A model generated the notes under the pieces. The model did no database searches and was not told where the DNA came from. It worked only from the letters and a program-made list of their open reading frames with translations. Positions 9,588-18,526 of a stretch of DNA of 64,000 bases are shown piece by piece. This stretch comes from Brachyspira sp. SAP_772 (GTDB lineage: Bacteria; Spirochaetota; Brachyspiria; Brachyspirales; Brachyspiraceae): positions 68 to 64,067 of the forward strand of contig NZ_VYIX01000003.1 of the NCBI RefSeq assembly GCF_009755885.1. The letters run 5' to 3'. Position numbers and translations under genes: made by a program. Position 1 is the stretch's first letter; every line of letters begins with the position of its first letter.

Positions 9588-10910
9588 TTATTCCAAATTA
9601 CCAATTAAATCATACTCCGTATTATGTACTATTTTCACCTTTACTATATCGCCAATATTAATATTATCAACATTCTTTTTATCAAAATAAACCTCAACAA
9701 ATCCATCAACTTCAGGAGCATCATATTTGCTTCTGCCTATAAACTTATCTTCCTCTTTCTTTTCTATAAGCACATCAATAGTGCTTCCTATAAACCTAGA
9801 AAGTCTCTCTTCAGATACTTCAAGAGCAATTCTCATAAGTTTATCTCTAAGCATTAGCATTTTATTTTTACTAATTTTCTTTTTATTAATAAGCAATGCA
9901 TTAGTATTTTCTTCTTCAGAATATGTAAAAACTCCAACCCTATCAAGCTTCATCTTTTTTACGAATCTTGCTAATTTTTTAAAACTCTCTGCACTCTCAC
10001 CCGGAAAACCTACAATTAAAGAAGTTCTTATAACCGCATTTTCATCAAAACTTCTAATGTAATTTATCATGTCCTTATAAAAAGAATATCCCCTATTTCC
10101 TCTGTTCATGTCTTTTAATATATCTTTATCTATATGCTGCAAAGGTATATCAAAATAAGGAACAACTTTTTCTGTTTTAAACATAGCATCTATTATACTT
10201 TTATTTAAAATAACAGGGTTTTGATAAAGAACTCTAATCCATTCTATACCGTCTATAGAAGAAAGCTCTTTTAATAAATCCGGCAATGCTAACTTGTTAT
10301 ATATATCATAACCGTAATATGTAGTTTCATGGGCTATTAAATTAATCTCTTTAGCACCATTTTTTGCATATTCTCTAGCTTCTGCAACTATATCTTCTAT
10401 TTTTCTGCTTCTATGTTTACCCCTTATTGAAGGTATAGCACAAAAACTGCAATTAGCATGACAGCCGTCGCTTATTCTTATATATACACTATAATTCGTA
10501 GAAGTGTTTATTCTATCAACATACTCTTTATAGGTAGTATTTTCTTCAGCATCATGAAAACCGTCTTTCTCTACAGCAGTTAAAATCTTCTCTAAATCAT
10601 GTATACCAATAGCCGAATCAACTTCCTTAAACATCTCCATAAAATTTTCTTTATATCTCTCACTCATGCATCCGGATACTATAAGTCTCTTACATTTTCC
10701 ATATTTCTTATAAAGTGAATGGTCGAATATAGCATCTATTGACTCTTTTTTAGAATCCTCTATAAAAGCACAAGTGTTAATAACTATAACATCTGCATCT
10801 TCTGCTTTATCAACTATCTTGTATCCATTTTTATTTAATATAGCAAGTATATGCTCGCCATCAACTGTATTCTTCTCGCATCCTAAACTGTGTAAATATA
10901 TGTTTTGCAA
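9588..10910 (-). CDS. rimO: Ribosomal protein uS12 methylthiotransferase RimO
   Basis: Radical-SAM enzyme that adds a methylthio group to the conserved aspartate of ribosomal protein S12. The 440 residues show the three MTTase parts: an N-terminal UPF0004 domain starting IYLHSLGCEKNTVDGE (RimO style rather than MiaB), with Cys ligands also at NTCAF and SGCMSE; the radical-SAM motif CHANCSFC near 149-156; and a C-terminal TRAM domain (EVYFDKKNVDNINIGDIVKV). It follows rodZ closely on the same strand, an arrangement common in several phyla, and precedes the ClpX-like gene. Confidence 0.92.
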   Translation of the reverse strand: MQNIYLHSLGCEKNTVDGEHILAILNKNGYKIVDKAEDADVIVINTCAFIEDSKKESIDAIFDHSLYKKYGKCKRLIVSGCMSERYKENFMEMFKEVDSAIGIHDLEKILTAVEKDGFHDAEENTTYKEYVDRINTSTNYSVYIRISDGCHANCSFCAIPSIRGKHRSRKIEDIVAEAREYAKNGAKEINLIAHETTYYGYDIYNKLALPDLLKELSSIDGIEWIRVLYQNPVILNKSIIDAMFKTEKVVPYFDIPLQHIDKDILKDMNRGNRGYSFYKDMINYIRSFDENAVIRTSLIVGFPGESAESFKKLARFVKKMKLDRVGVFTYSEEENTNALLINKKKISKNKMLMLRDKLMRIALEVSEERLSRFIGSTIDVLIEKKEEDKFIGRSKYDAPEVDGFVEVYFDKKNVDNINIGDIVKVKIVHNTEYDLIGNLE

Positions 10911-10966
10911 ATCACAACATCCTTATCTTTTATTTTTTTTGAAAACTACTTTTTTATTTTAATTAA

Positions 10967-12301
10967 TTATTTAGTATCAGTCATAATCAAATTGTATTTA
11001 GTAGAATCATTTAAGTTCTTAGTCCATTTAATAGTTTTATTAACTGTCTCTCCTGCAGCCCCCACATCAACTATCTTTCCATTAACCTTAACTACAACCT
11101 CTCCTGCATTACCTATAGTAAGCATCATCACGTCCCTTGCCTCTAAATATAATGTCTTTCCGCTTAAAAGATTTGTAGTAGCAGGTCCGCCAGAGTCAAT
11201 AAAATATCTTAAATAAACAAAATGTTTAGCTGTTATCTCTATTCTAATATTTGATTTCTCAGTGTCTTGTTCTATATAAGTTTCTCCATCTATTACAGGT
11301 AATTTTGCATCTGATGATACAGCAACATTATTAGTAACATTATTTAAATAATTAGTATTCTCTTCATTATAAGCAGAATTAATCATCTGATTTTCTTCAA
11401 GTTTTTCCATCTCCACAGTAGCTAAATTATCATAAACCTCTATTATGCTTATCTTAAAATCATTAATTCCATTTCCATTCAAATCTAATATTATAGGATT
11501 GCTCTTAGAAAAAGATAAATCCTGTCCATTGATATTCATTCTAATAACATTGCCCACACTATTAAATTTAATAGTAGCAGATATTCCAAGAGGTTTGAAA
11601 TATATAATATCACCCGGTTTTACATTTTGCCTAGCATTATTATCAACTATATTTCTTGCTATTTCAACTTCTCTTCTATTGTCATTATTATTTGAGGAAA
11701 ACATAGATTTTATATTGTTTATATTAAAAAATATAACAGCTAAAACAACTAATATAGCCAATATTACTATAATAGGCACAAAAGAAATAGATTTTTTATT
11801 TCTAATTTTATTTAAATCCCGCTTTGTAATATATAATAATTCTGCTTCAGCACTGCTTGGAGTATATGTTTTACTATTTACTGAAACAGTGCTGCTAGTT
11901 TTATTAATATCTTCCTTTTTGTTCTCTTTATTTTCTTTATTTTCTTCTTTAGGATTTTCGTTATTAGTTTCTTTTATCTCTTCTTTTTTAGCTTCTGATT
12001 TTGATTCTTTCTTTTTAGGAACTATTTTAAACTTTCTAGACTTTGATAAATCTTCTTCAAATTTATTTTCATTTTTTTGCAAATTATAACGCTCTATCAT
12101 AGCATCAGAATCTAATGAAAGCTTATCACTTATATTTTTAATAAAACCTTTAACATATATCTCACCAGGCAACAAATCAAACTGTTCATCTTCTAAGGCT
12201 TTTATAAATTTAGGTATAATATATGTACTTGATGCCAACTCTTCTATGGTAAGCCCTTTTTTTTCTCTAGCATTTTTTAATATTTGTCCTATGGTTTCCA
12301 T
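10967..12301 (-). CDS. rodZ: RodZ-like HTH and membrane protein (cell shape)
   Basis: 444 residues with RodZ architecture: an N-terminal XRE-type helix-turn-helix (IGQILKNAREKKGLTIEEL, residues 3-70, including PKFIKALEDEQFDLLPGE), a lysine/glutamate-rich linker, one membrane helix near 172-192 (SFVPIIVILAILVVLAVIFF) and a large periplasmic part ending in a DUF4115-like beta domain (TAKHFVYLRYFIDSGG, LYLEARDVMMLTIGNAGEV). RodZ couples MreB to the cell-wall machinery at the inner membrane. It is longer than E. coli RodZ (337). The linker is unusually rich in Lys-Glu-Asn. It lies between lolA and rimO, with a 24-base gap to lolA. Confidence 0.82.
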   Translation of the reverse strand: METIGQILKNAREKKGLTIEELASSTYIIPKFIKALEDEQFDLLPGEIYVKGFIKNISDKLSLDSDAMIERYNLQKNENKFEEDLSKSRKFKIVPKKKESKSEAKKEEIKETNNENPKEENKENKENKKEDINKTSSTVSVNSKTYTPSSAEAELLYITKRDLNKIRNKKSISFVPIIVILAILVVLAVIFFNINNIKSMFSSNNNDNRREVEIARNIVDNNARQNVKPGDIIYFKPLGISATIKFNSVGNVIRMNINGQDLSFSKSNPIILDLNGNGINDFKISIIEVYDNLATVEMEKLEENQMINSAYNEENTNYLNNVTNNVAVSSDAKLPVIDGETYIEQDTEKSNIRIEITAKHFVYLRYFIDSGGPATTNLLSGKTLYLEARDVMMLTIGNAGEVVVKVNGKIVDVGAAGETVNKTIKWTKNLNDSTKYNLIMTDTK

Positions 12302-12325
12302 ATAATTTAAAATCCTTTAAACTTT

Positions 12326-13045
12326 TTAATTGCCTGATATTAAACCATCTTTTAAAACCTGCATCTCTTCTGGTATAACAGGTACAAATGTCTTATTATC
12401 ATATTGAACATTATATCTAATAGACTTAAATAAATATTCTACGGGAACATTAGTAGTAGATATTCCAAGTATTCTAACAATCATACCATCTTCAGCAATC
12501 CATAAATGTATTGTAGGAAAACCTGTTCTGTCAACACTAGCCTGTTTAGGAGTAAGAAGCATATGATAAGCTAATCTATTATCGTCACTAGTATATTGAG
12601 AACTATTATAGCCAGATATATTTAAAGCACTGCCGTCAAAACTGCTTACAGGTCTTAATGCTCTGTCAGAATAAAAATCTATATTGTATTTAGATATAAG
12701 TCTAGATATGCCTGCTTTTGTATAAATAGCACCAGAATCTCCATAATGCAATGTTTGCTCACTTACAACTTTTTTTCTTGGAAATATCATCCATAATGTT
12801 TTACCATCACAATATATAGAATCGCTGTTAGTGCCACCAGAATATTCTAGTTTAAATATATTTGGATTTTTACTTATAAGAGTGCCTGTTTTTATTTTAC
12901 TTCCATTTCTTTCTGTAAAGCTAGATGAGAAACTATTCATTGCAGCGAATCTATTTGACATCATACTAACAACTCTTTCAGGTGTCATTATCTGCGAAAA
13001 CAATGGAATTGAAAATAAAAACAATAATATAAATATCTTTTTCAT
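12326..13045 (-). CDS. lolA: LolA-like outer-membrane lipoprotein carrier
   Basis: Secreted periplasmic protein of 239 residues with a cleavable signal peptide (MKKIFILLFLFSIPLFSQ). The body fits the LolA fold: NSFSSSFTERNG, then GTLISKNPNIFKLEYSG, SDSIYCDGKTLWMIFP and WIAEDGMIVRI, the strand pattern of proteins that carry lipoproteins across the periplasm to the outer membrane. It heads the minus-strand chain lolA-rodZ-rimO. The family is divergent, so exact orthology is less certain than the fold. A second, weaker LolA-like protein is at 18527-19189. Confidence 0.75.
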   Translation of the reverse strand: MKKIFILLFLFSIPLFSQIMTPERVVSMMSNRFAAMNSFSSSFTERNGSKIKTGTLISKNPNIFKLEYSGGTNSDSIYCDGKTLWMIFPRKKVVSEQTLHYGDSGAIYTKAGISRLISKYNIDFYSDRALRPVSSFDGSALNISGYNSSQYTSDDNRLAYHMLLTPKQASVDRTGFPTIHLWIAEDGMIVRILGISTTNVPVEYLFKSIRYNVQYDNKTFVPVIPEEMQVLKDGLISGN

Positions 13046-13210
13046 AATTTTTCTACTTCTGTCCTAAAAATAAAATAATAGTTATTATACCTATAATATA
13101 ACAAAAAACCATAAAAAACAAGCATTAATACTACTATTTTTAATTATTATAATTACATAGTAATATATTTTGAAATTTAAGCTCTAATGTAAAGTTTATG
13201 TCATAAAATG

Positions 13211-13239
13211 TTGATATTTTGTAAAAAATTTGTTATATT
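13211..13239 (+). promoter_or_regulatory. Predicted promoter TTGATA-N17-TATATT next to a possible leaderless start
   Basis: TTGATA at 13211-13216 and TATATT at 13234-13239 with a 17-bp spacer. The likely start codon of the next gene is at 13247, only seven bases after the -10, so the transcript would begin at or within a base or two of the ATG. The same -35/-10 pair occurs at 48427-48455. Confidence 0.5.
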
Positions 13240-13246
13240 TAAAAAT

Positions 13247-13681
13247 ATGTTTAAGAAATTTGTATTAGTTAGCAATCTATTTCTTATAGTAATTTTTCCT
13301 TTTAAATTATTAGCGTATGACTCTATATCATTAGATAATCTTCCAGAAACTTCAAAAATTTTTATAGAAGATAATTTTCATAACACTAATATAAGAACCA
13401 TAAATAAAATAAATAATCGTTTTCATGTATTATTAGAAGATGATTTTTTACTAATATTTGATGATGTAGGAAATTGGTATGAAGTAGATGGAAAAGATAA
13501 AGCTATACCTACTAATTTTATACCAGAAAATGTAATGTATACTGTTAATAAAACCAACCCAAATACAAATATACTAAAAATAGTAAAGAAATGGAATACT
13601 TATATTATAACCTTAGATACTCATATTAATATATTTATAGATTCTTCAGGAATGCTTGTAGGACAAAAAATTCCAGATTAA
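13247..13681 (+). CDS. Periplasmic PepSY-like protein
   Basis: Secreted protein of about 144 residues. The open frame extends to 13208, but the signal peptide begins at the ATG at 13247 (MFKKFVLVSNLFLIVIFPFK), and an excellent promoter overlaps the upstream part, so I chose 13247. The mature part has two repeats of the PepSY-like (DUF2874) pattern: LPETSKIFIEDNFHNTNI and later NVMYTVNKTNPNTNILKIVK, each followed by a strand ending in a D-G or D-S turn (FDDVGNWYEVDG, IDSSGMLVGQK). The family is periplasmic and its role is poorly known. The next gene is a paralogue 15 bases downstream. Confidence 0.7.
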   Translation: MFKKFVLVSNLFLIVIFPFKLLAYDSISLDNLPETSKIFIEDNFHNTNIRTINKINNRFHVLLEDDFLLIFDDVGNWYEVDGKDKAIPTNFIPENVMYTVNKTNPNTNILKIVKKWNTYIITLDTHINIFIDSSGMLVGQKIPD

Positions 13682-13696
13682 TAAAAAAGGACTTAA

Positions 13697-14116
13697 ATGA
13701 AAAAAGTATTTATATTATTAGTTGTATTCAGCTCGCTCCTAATGGCAGATGAGTGGAAAATTGACCCCGCTGAGCTTCCTCAAAGTGCCATAGATTTTAT
13801 AAACAAATTCTTTCCAAATAATAGAATAATATTAGCTGAAAGAGATAGAAAAAAATATGAAATTGTGCTTGAAAATGGAGTGGAATTAGAGTTTTTTATC
13901 AATGGAGAATTTAAAGAAGTAGAAGGTAATTATGTAGCAGTACCCCCAGAAATATTGCCAAAAACCGTAGCAAATACTGTAGCAATGACTTTTCCAAATG
14001 CAATTATAACAAAAATAGAAAAAAAATGGAATTTATATGAAGTAAAACTCAATAACTCTATGGAACTTTATATAGATGTCAATGGGCAGCTTCTAGGACA
14101 AAAATTTGATGATTAA
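13697..14116 (+). CDS. Periplasmic PepSY-like protein, second copy
   Basis: 139 residues, paralogous to the preceding gene, with a short signal peptide (MKKVFILLVVFSSLLMA). The same duplicated PepSY-like units are visible: LPQSAIDFINKFFPNNRI with VLENGVELEFFINGEF, then LPKTVANTVAMTFPNAII with VKLNNSMELYIDVNGQL. Both copies end in the same pattern, LGQKF-DD or VGQKIPD. AAAAAGGAC lies just upstream of the ATG. The pair is probably one operon. Family members bind or inhibit other proteins in some bacteria, but no target can be inferred here. Confidence 0.75.
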   Translation: MKKVFILLVVFSSLLMADEWKIDPAELPQSAIDFINKFFPNNRIILAERDRKKYEIVLENGVELEFFINGEFKEVEGNYVAVPPEILPKTVANTVAMTFPNAIITKIEKKWNLYEVKLNNSMELYIDVNGQLLGQKFDD

Positions 14117-14142
14117 TATGCAATTTTATCCTTATTGCTTAC

Positions 14143-14171
14143 TTGACAATTTAAAATTATTCTATTATATT
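14143..14171 (+). promoter_or_regulatory. Predicted sigma-70 promoter TTGACA-N17-TATATT
   Basis: TTGACA at 14143-14148 and TATATT at 14166-14171, spacer 17 bp, giving a leader of about 45 bases before the gene starting at 14224. The leader carries a G run (GGGGGGA) about 13 bases before the ATG that may serve as ribosome-binding site. Confidence 0.65.
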
Positions 14172-14223
14172 ATATTTTATAGAATAGTATATATCTTTAT
14201 ACTGGGGGGACTTTTTTTGATTT

Positions 14224-15204
14224 ATGGCGGATGAACTATTTTCGAGAAAAGAAACAGTAAAAGATATTTTTTTAATTGTAGAAGAAAAATTAAAAAAAGG
14301 CCTATTCCAAGACTCTATGGAATATTTGGATAAAATTATGTCTATGGACTTTGAATATCCAAATCTATATGAAAATATATCTTGTGTAAAGTTTTGGATT
14401 AATAGAGTAGGCAAAATAGAAAGTGTTAAAGGAGATTATTTAGAATACTGCAAGTTTTTAGATTTATCTTATAAAAAATTTGAGGAGTTTATAAAGAATA
14501 AATCATACGATAAAACTTTAATAACAATAAAGGCCATTCATTACTTTATATACAATAGCATTATAACAACTGTAATGCAAAAAAATATAGAAGAAATTAG
14601 AGGTAAAGATGAATTGCATTTACTGGCTAATGCTTTTATAGAACTTAATGATTACTCAAGAGCATTAAAAGCATATGAGTATTTAAATGTAATAGAGCCT
14701 TATAATGGTAATACTCTTTCAAATATAGCACAAATTAATCATATATTAGGAGATACTAGAAAAGCAAAAATGTATATTAGAGATGCTTTGTTTTATGGTC
14801 CTTTAGATATAGAATTTGAAAGAATTACAATAGATGCGGTAAGAGAAATTAGAGATATTATTATAAGAAGAGGTATTCATAATAATAGCCAAGAAGAAAT
14901 CATCTCTTGGATGAGTGCTTATGGCGAACTTATGAATATATTAGATATTAAAAGAGAATTAAATAAAGAAGAAGAATTTGAGTTAAGAAAAAATATATCT
15001 AGACTAGAAGCAGATTATAGAAAGTTTAAATTAAGAGAAACCACTGCTCCAAAACTTTTATCTGCATATGCTTTTTTAACAACATATTTAATAATGAGGC
15101 ATACAGAAGAAGATATGAATGAAATAAAAATATTGGGCAGAAAAATGTCGGAAATAGATAAAGATTTGCTTCAATTTTATATAAAAATATTAAATAAGGG
15201 GTAA
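14224..15204 (+). CDS. TPR-like cytosolic protein of unknown function
   Basis: 326 residues, no signal peptide or membrane helix. It is almost entirely helical; one clear TPR unit is LLANAFIELNDYSRALKAYE and the next begins NTLSNIAQINHILGDTRKAK. The C-terminal third is charged and helical without a recognisable domain. It is followed after four bases by a large gene that also has TPR-like repeats and a strong ribosome-binding site, so the two are probably co-translated and may form a complex. I do not recognise the family. Confidence 0.7.
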   Translation: MADELFSRKETVKDIFLIVEEKLKKGLFQDSMEYLDKIMSMDFEYPNLYENISCVKFWINRVGKIESVKGDYLEYCKFLDLSYKKFEEFIKNKSYDKTLITIKAIHYFIYNSIITTVMQKNIEEIRGKDELHLLANAFIELNDYSRALKAYEYLNVIEPYNGNTLSNIAQINHILGDTRKAKMYIRDALFYGPLDIEFERITIDAVREIRDIIIRRGIHNNSQEEIISWMSAYGELMNILDIKRELNKEEEFELRKNISRLEADYRKFKLRETTAPKLLSAYAFLTTYLIMRHTEEDMNEIKILGRKMSEIDKDLLQFYIKILNKG

Positions 15205-15208
15205 ACAG

Positions 15209-17419
15209 ATGTCAGAAGCTCTACAAAAATTAGAAAACATATTTTCAGAAGAAACTTTTACAAGAAAACCTTTATTGAATTATACTGTGAAATATTTTGC
15301 AGATCTATCTGCAATTATTAATGATATTAATAGCAATGAAGATATTAAGTCTGCTTTAGATACTGCTAATTTGCAATTGCAAAAAAATGCTAATCATATA
15401 TCTGCATTATATGCAAGCGGATTTTTAAATCTTAAACTTCAAAACTATTCTGATAATACATTAGATAAACTTATAGGTATATTTAAAAATGCTAAAAAAT
15501 GGAATATAGTAGAATATATTGCACAAAAAATATTAGATGAATATTATGAATGCGATTATGCTTTAAGATATTTAGCTAGTTATTATCAAACATCAAATAA
15601 AGAAGCTGAAGCTTTGGAGATTTTAGAGAGATTAATAAAATTTGATGTATCAAACCCTGAATTGCCAGAAAAGATAGCCCATACAAAAGAGTTAGCTGGA
15701 GATATTACTAGTGCTGTACATTATTATAAAATTGCTTTTGAAAGAAATTTAATAAGAAAAAGAACTAATGCAGAAAGCAATATTAAAAAAGTGCTTGAAT
15801 ATGAACCTGACAATTATAATTATTTATTAAAACATGAAAATGCTTTAAAAGAATTAGTTGATGCTAATATTATGATAGATGTATGGAAAATAATATTCTT
15901 CTATTACTTTGAAAATAACAGAGTTAATGATGCTTTAAAAACTATTAAAAATTTATTAAATTACGAGCAAGCTATAGTAGCTCAAAATAATAAAAAAGCT
16001 AAATTCTTTAGACATAGATTAGTAGATGTTTATGCTAAATTATATCCTAATCATACTCTTTTTGAAAAGATAGAAGAAATATCAACTATTACTAATGTTA
16101 ATAAACAGCCAAAAGCTTGTATAGAAATATTTGAAAAGTATATACAATATGATGTAGGCAAATATGTTATGCATAGAAACTTTGGTGTTGGTAAAATTAA
16201 ACATATAGACATCAATGAATTAAAAATAAAATTTGTATCTCAAGAAGAAGAGAGAAAAATGACATTTGACATGGCAATACAATCTCTCACAACGCTTCCA
16301 GAAGATGATATAAATGTATATAAAGCTTATAAATTAAATGAGCTAAAAAAAATAGCAGAAGAAAATCCTACAGAACTTCTTACTATAATATTAAAATACA
16401 AAAAAACTATTAACACTAAAGATTTAAAACAAGAATTAACTACTCCTCCTCATGTAGTGATAGCAGATTCTTCTTACAACAAATGGCTTGAAAATGCTAA
16501 GAAATCTGTAAGAGCTTCTACTACAGTAAAATTTGATAAAAACACTTTCCTTTATAATGAAGAAGCAGAAACTTATGATGCTGAAAGTTTATCTAAGTTT
16601 AATAAGACAGATAATTTCCTTGAAAAATATCAAATATACATGGAATATCTCACTTATACTCCAAACTTAAACTCTGATGAAGCAAAAGAAATGTATAATT
16701 ATTTTGTTGATACAGCTAAAGACAAAAAGGCTCCTAGCGACAGCAGAATAATAAGTACAATATATCTAAAAACACAAAATGATACTAATAAAGATATACC
16801 TGTTCTTTCAGAGCTTATAAAAGATGTTGATAATAATTATACTAATATATATGAAATATTACCATCTTCAAACTATAGAGATAAATTTGTAAAAGCTATA
16901 CAGGAAGGAAAACCAGATGAATATTATAATATTATATTAAAAATATTATATTCACCTCAGGTAAAAAATCACTACTTAATAGTAAACAAATTATTCTCTG
17001 ACGGCAAAGTTGATATGCTTGCTAAAACTATAGATGATATATTTTTACATTACAAAGAATATCCAGAATCTTTTGTTTATTTTGCTCAAAAAATACTTGA
17101 CGGTGAGTATTATGATGAAATAGATGGCGATATAAAAATTAATAAAAACTCTCTAATGATAGGTTTATTAAGTATAATACCTAATTTATCAAAAATGCTA
17201 GACAATAAAGAAACATCTCCTCAGGGAAGAAAGTTAATAAAAATAGTATATGATTTAGTATTTGATAAGGCTTATTTGCTTAAGTTTATAGAAACAGAAA
17301 ATGAGGAAGATGTAAAAATAATATTTAATGAATTCCAAAAATTGGTTAATTTGGAACAGCATTACAAAACAGATATAATAACAGCTGTATTAAAGAGATT
17401 CCCAAATTGGAAAATATAA
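15209..17419 (+). CDS. Large TPR protein with CarD-like segment (spirochaetal GreA N-terminal-like, no GreA domain)
   Basis: 736 residues, AAGGGG ribosome-binding site eight bases upstream. Residues 1-300 are TPR-like helices. Residues about 310-365 read DVGKYVMHRNFGVGKIKHID and, further on, KMTFDMAIQSLTTL, which fits the CarD/TRCF RNA-polymerase-interacting Tudor-like pattern. In other spirochaetes I recall a long GreA with a TPR front, a similar segment, and a C-terminal GreA domain. Here the protein stops after a helical region (TDIITAVLKRFPNWKI) with no GreA coiled coil or FKBP-like domain. It therefore looks like a stand-alone version of the accessory part. A transcription role is inferred. 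Confidence 0.6.
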   Translation: MSEALQKLENIFSEETFTRKPLLNYTVKYFADLSAIINDINSNEDIKSALDTANLQLQKNANHISALYASGFLNLKLQNYSDNTLDKLIGIFKNAKKWNIVEYIAQKILDEYYECDYALRYLASYYQTSNKEAEALEILERLIKFDVSNPELPEKIAHTKELAGDITSAVHYYKIAFERNLIRKRTNAESNIKKVLEYEPDNYNYLLKHENALKELVDANIMIDVWKIIFFYYFENNRVNDALKTIKNLLNYEQAIVAQNNKKAKFFRHRLVDVYAKLYPNHTLFEKIEEISTITNVNKQPKACIEIFEKYIQYDVGKYVMHRNFGVGKIKHIDINELKIKFVSQEEERKMTFDMAIQSLTTLPEDDINVYKAYKLNELKKIAEENPTELLTIILKYKKTINTKDLKQELTTPPHVVIADSSYNKWLENAKKSVRASTTVKFDKNTFLYNEEAETYDAESLSKFNKTDNFLEKYQIYMEYLTYTPNLNSDEAKEMYNYFVDTAKDKKAPSDSRIISTIYLKTQNDTNKDIPVLSELIKDVDNNYTNIYEILPSSNYRDKFVKAIQEGKPDEYYNIILKILYSPQVKNHYLIVNKLFSDGKVDMLAKTIDDIFLHYKEYPESFVYFAQKILDGEYYDEIDGDIKINKNSLMIGLLSIIPNLSKMLDNKETSPQGRKLIKIVYDLVFDKAYLLKFIETENEEDVKIIFNEFQKLVNLEQHYKTDIITAVLKRFPNWKI

Positions 17420-17445
17420 TTAAATAAATATTTTAATTAAGAAAT

Positions 17446-17484
17446 AAAAAAGAGTGCAGGCAGTAAATCTTGCACTCTTTTTTT
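17446..17484 (+). terminator. Intrinsic terminator of the 14.2-17.4 kb operon
   Basis: AAAAAGAGTGCA pairs with TGCACTCTTTTT around a 12-base loop and is followed by T residues. The A run on the left side would let it act on minus-strand transcripts as well. Confidence 0.88.
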
Positions 17485-17532
17485 ATATACAAAAAATTTT
17501 ATATTTCTTAAAAATTAGTTTTTTATTTTAAT

Positions 17533-17706
17533 TATTGCGGGGACTAGCCCCCGCCCCCCACTTCTTTTATACCAATAAAAGAAGCAAAAAGAACTGCATT
17601 TTTTTAGCTTAAAATGTAGGTATTACAATATAGTATATACATATTGAAAACATACAAAGCTATAGTACTTGCACTTTTTGGTTCTTTTTGCGGCGGGAAA
17701 AAGAAC
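17533..17706 (-). repeat. Intergenic hairpin repeat, copy 2 (inverted orientation)
   Basis: The reverse complement of the repeat arrangement seen at 3811. Module B (17533-17601) shows the G-rich hairpin GCGGGGGCTAGTCCCCGC and the palindrome CTTCTTTTAT-TGGT-ATAAAAGAAG in minus-strand reading. The AT-rich link is about 65 bases. Module A (17667-17706) carries GTTCTTTTT-CCCGCCGC-AAAAAGAAC. It fills the gap between two convergent genes. Confidence 0.85.
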
Positions 17707-17759
17707 AAGAAAAAATTGAATAAAAAATTCTATTACAAAATATACTTATTTATCTATAA

Positions 17760-18506
17760 CTAATCTCTTTTAAAATACGGAGATAAATCTATATATTCAT
17801 CATCTAGCCAAGAAGAAGCTACACATTCATATTTATTCTTGTTTAATTTATAAATTTGATACTCTATCTTTTCAGCTCTTCCTACAACTCTCTCTTTATA
17901 CTCTACCAACATCTCGCTTACTCCATCATCATCAATATCTCTAAAAGCAAATTTCATCTCATTTACAACACCGCTTTTCATAGAATTAATCTCTCTATAA
18001 TAAGATACATCAGCAACTAAACTAATTTTATTATTTTCAATTCTAAAAATATAAAGATAAATATCCCTATCCTCTCCGCTATCATTTAGTATATAATATT
18101 TTATAATACCAACCTCATTTTTTTTATCATAAAAACTCTCTAAATCTATAGCAGCATTTTTACCTATTTTAGAAGATTGATAAGAAAACTTTTCATCTAA
18201 ATTGCTTCCATAAACAGATATTTTCTCTCCCTCAATTGAGCTAATCAAAGCTATAAACTCATTTCCTTTTGATGACTCTAAAACATCTGCTATCACTATA
18301 GAATATACTTTATAACCATCTCTTTCTAATTCTGTTTTTAAATTATCTGCCTGAGAATATTCTCTGCTGTCTATAACACTGCCCCCATTATAATAAACAA
18401 TATCTCCGCTAGCTTGCAAATTAAATAATGCATTAATATCGTCATTGGCAGCATATAAACTCATAAAGCTAAAAATAAAGAAACAAAAAATAAAGAATCT
18501 TTTCAT
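17760..18506 (-). CDS. Secreted protein of unknown function with an Asp-rich loop
   Basis: 248 residues with a signal peptide (MKRFFIFCFFIFSFMSLYA) cleaved near residue 20. The mature protein is strand-rich. Near residue 205 it has a DIDDDGVSE loop typical of calcium-binding FG-GAP or EF-like loops, in the context FAFRDIDDDGVSEMLVEYKE, which is common in VCBS-like secreted proteins. It follows an 18527-19189 secreted-protein gene by 20 bases on the same strand, so the two are likely one operon. I do not recognise the family further. Confidence 0.65.
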   Translation of the reverse strand: MKRFFIFCFFIFSFMSLYAANDDINALFNLQASGDIVYYNGGSVIDSREYSQADNLKTELERDGYKVYSIVIADVLESSKGNEFIALISSIEGEKISVYGSNLDEKFSYQSSKIGKNAAIDLESFYDKKNEVGIIKYYILNDSGEDRDIYLYIFRIENNKISLVADVSYYREINSMKSGVVNEMKFAFRDIDDDGVSEMLVEYKERVVGRAEKIEYQIYKLNKNKYECVASSWLDDEYIDLSPYFKRD

Positions 18507-18526
18507 AATAAAATATCCAATAATAC

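Noticed and set aside
11445-12089. A long plus-strand frame opposite rodZ.
   Set aside because: It lies fully inside the RodZ gene and has the low-complexity Ile/Leu/Ser composition of an antisense AT-rich frame, with no ribosome-binding site.
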